Part shown: one piece after another, positions 23,861 to 23,908 of the stretch | Layout of the letters: every line of letters begins with the position of its first letter | Numbering within the stretch: the stretch's first letter is position 1 | DNA from: JAUSPI01 sp964454305 | GTDB taxonomy: Bacteria; Desulfobacterota; Syntrophia; Syntrophales; JADFWA01 | Assembly: GCA_964454305.1 (NCBI GenBank) | Contig: CAYVXX010000032.1 | Coordinates: 1 to 23,908, forward strand | Length of the DNA stretch: 23,908 nucleotides | Direction: 5' to 3' | Notes under the pieces: generated by a model | Databases searched by the model: none | Told to the model about the DNA's origin: nothing | What the model saw: only the letters and a program-made list of their open reading frames with translations | Made by a program: the position numbers and the translations under genes

Positions 23861-23908
23861 AGGTCTTGCTTTTTGCCATCATGTGTGATACCTGTTCTTC
23901 ATGGCACG

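Overview
The window reads as a piece of chromosome from a Gram-negative, outer-membrane bacterium of moderate to low GC, most like a deltaproteobacterium (Desulfobacterota, perhaps a Syntrophales-type lineage). That placement is inference from gene content: lpxC, an NtrY/NtrX-type two-component pair preceded by a DUF4390 protein, a DUF3568 lipoprotein, a LonH-type protease and an RND pump. No taxon marker is complete here, because the 23S rRNA is cut by the window edge.

Layout. 1-745 holds the 3' end of 23S rRNA, a 5S rRNA and an intrinsic terminator. A 529-bp spacer with palindromic repeats leads into a plus-strand DNA-repair and tRNA-modification block: yebC, ruvC, ruvA, ruvB, then queH (which appears to start at an ATA codon). 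lpxC follows. After a second repeat-bearing spacer comes a tight operon: DUF4390 exported protein, NtrY-like sensor kinase and NtrX/NtrC-like sigma-54 activator. From 10758 to 17618 the genes lie on the minus strand. In transcription order they are a cyclophilin-like (DUF369) protein; an MBL-fold hydrolase followed by purC; a repeat-rich 132-aa protein translationally coupled to a dnaJ; and a LonH protease followed by a DUF3568 lipoprotein. At 17774-21946 a periplasmic adaptor and an RND permease form a plus-strand operon. The window ends with two minus-strand genes, a DUF554 membrane protein and an unrecognised 310-aa protein. The last 90 bases carry a G-rich tandem repeat.

How the genes work together. 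RuvABC process Holliday junctions. QueH performs the last step of queuosine synthesis. LpxC commits UDP-GlcNAc to lipid A. The DUF4390-NtrY-NtrX unit is a membrane-signal to sigma-54 transcription module. DnaJ and LonH are separate protein quality-control units. The RND pair lacks an outer-membrane factor here and must borrow one from elsewhere.

Most of the window is conserved core genome. I found no CRISPR array, transposase, phage, toxin-antitoxin or obvious defence island. The best candidates for something undescribed are: the apparent AUA start of queH; a pair of roughly 90-bp degenerate inverted intergenic repeats with a compensated hairpin; the 132-aa solenoid-like protein coupled to dnaJ; and the orphan 310-aa protein, which may have a degenerate nuclease-like core.
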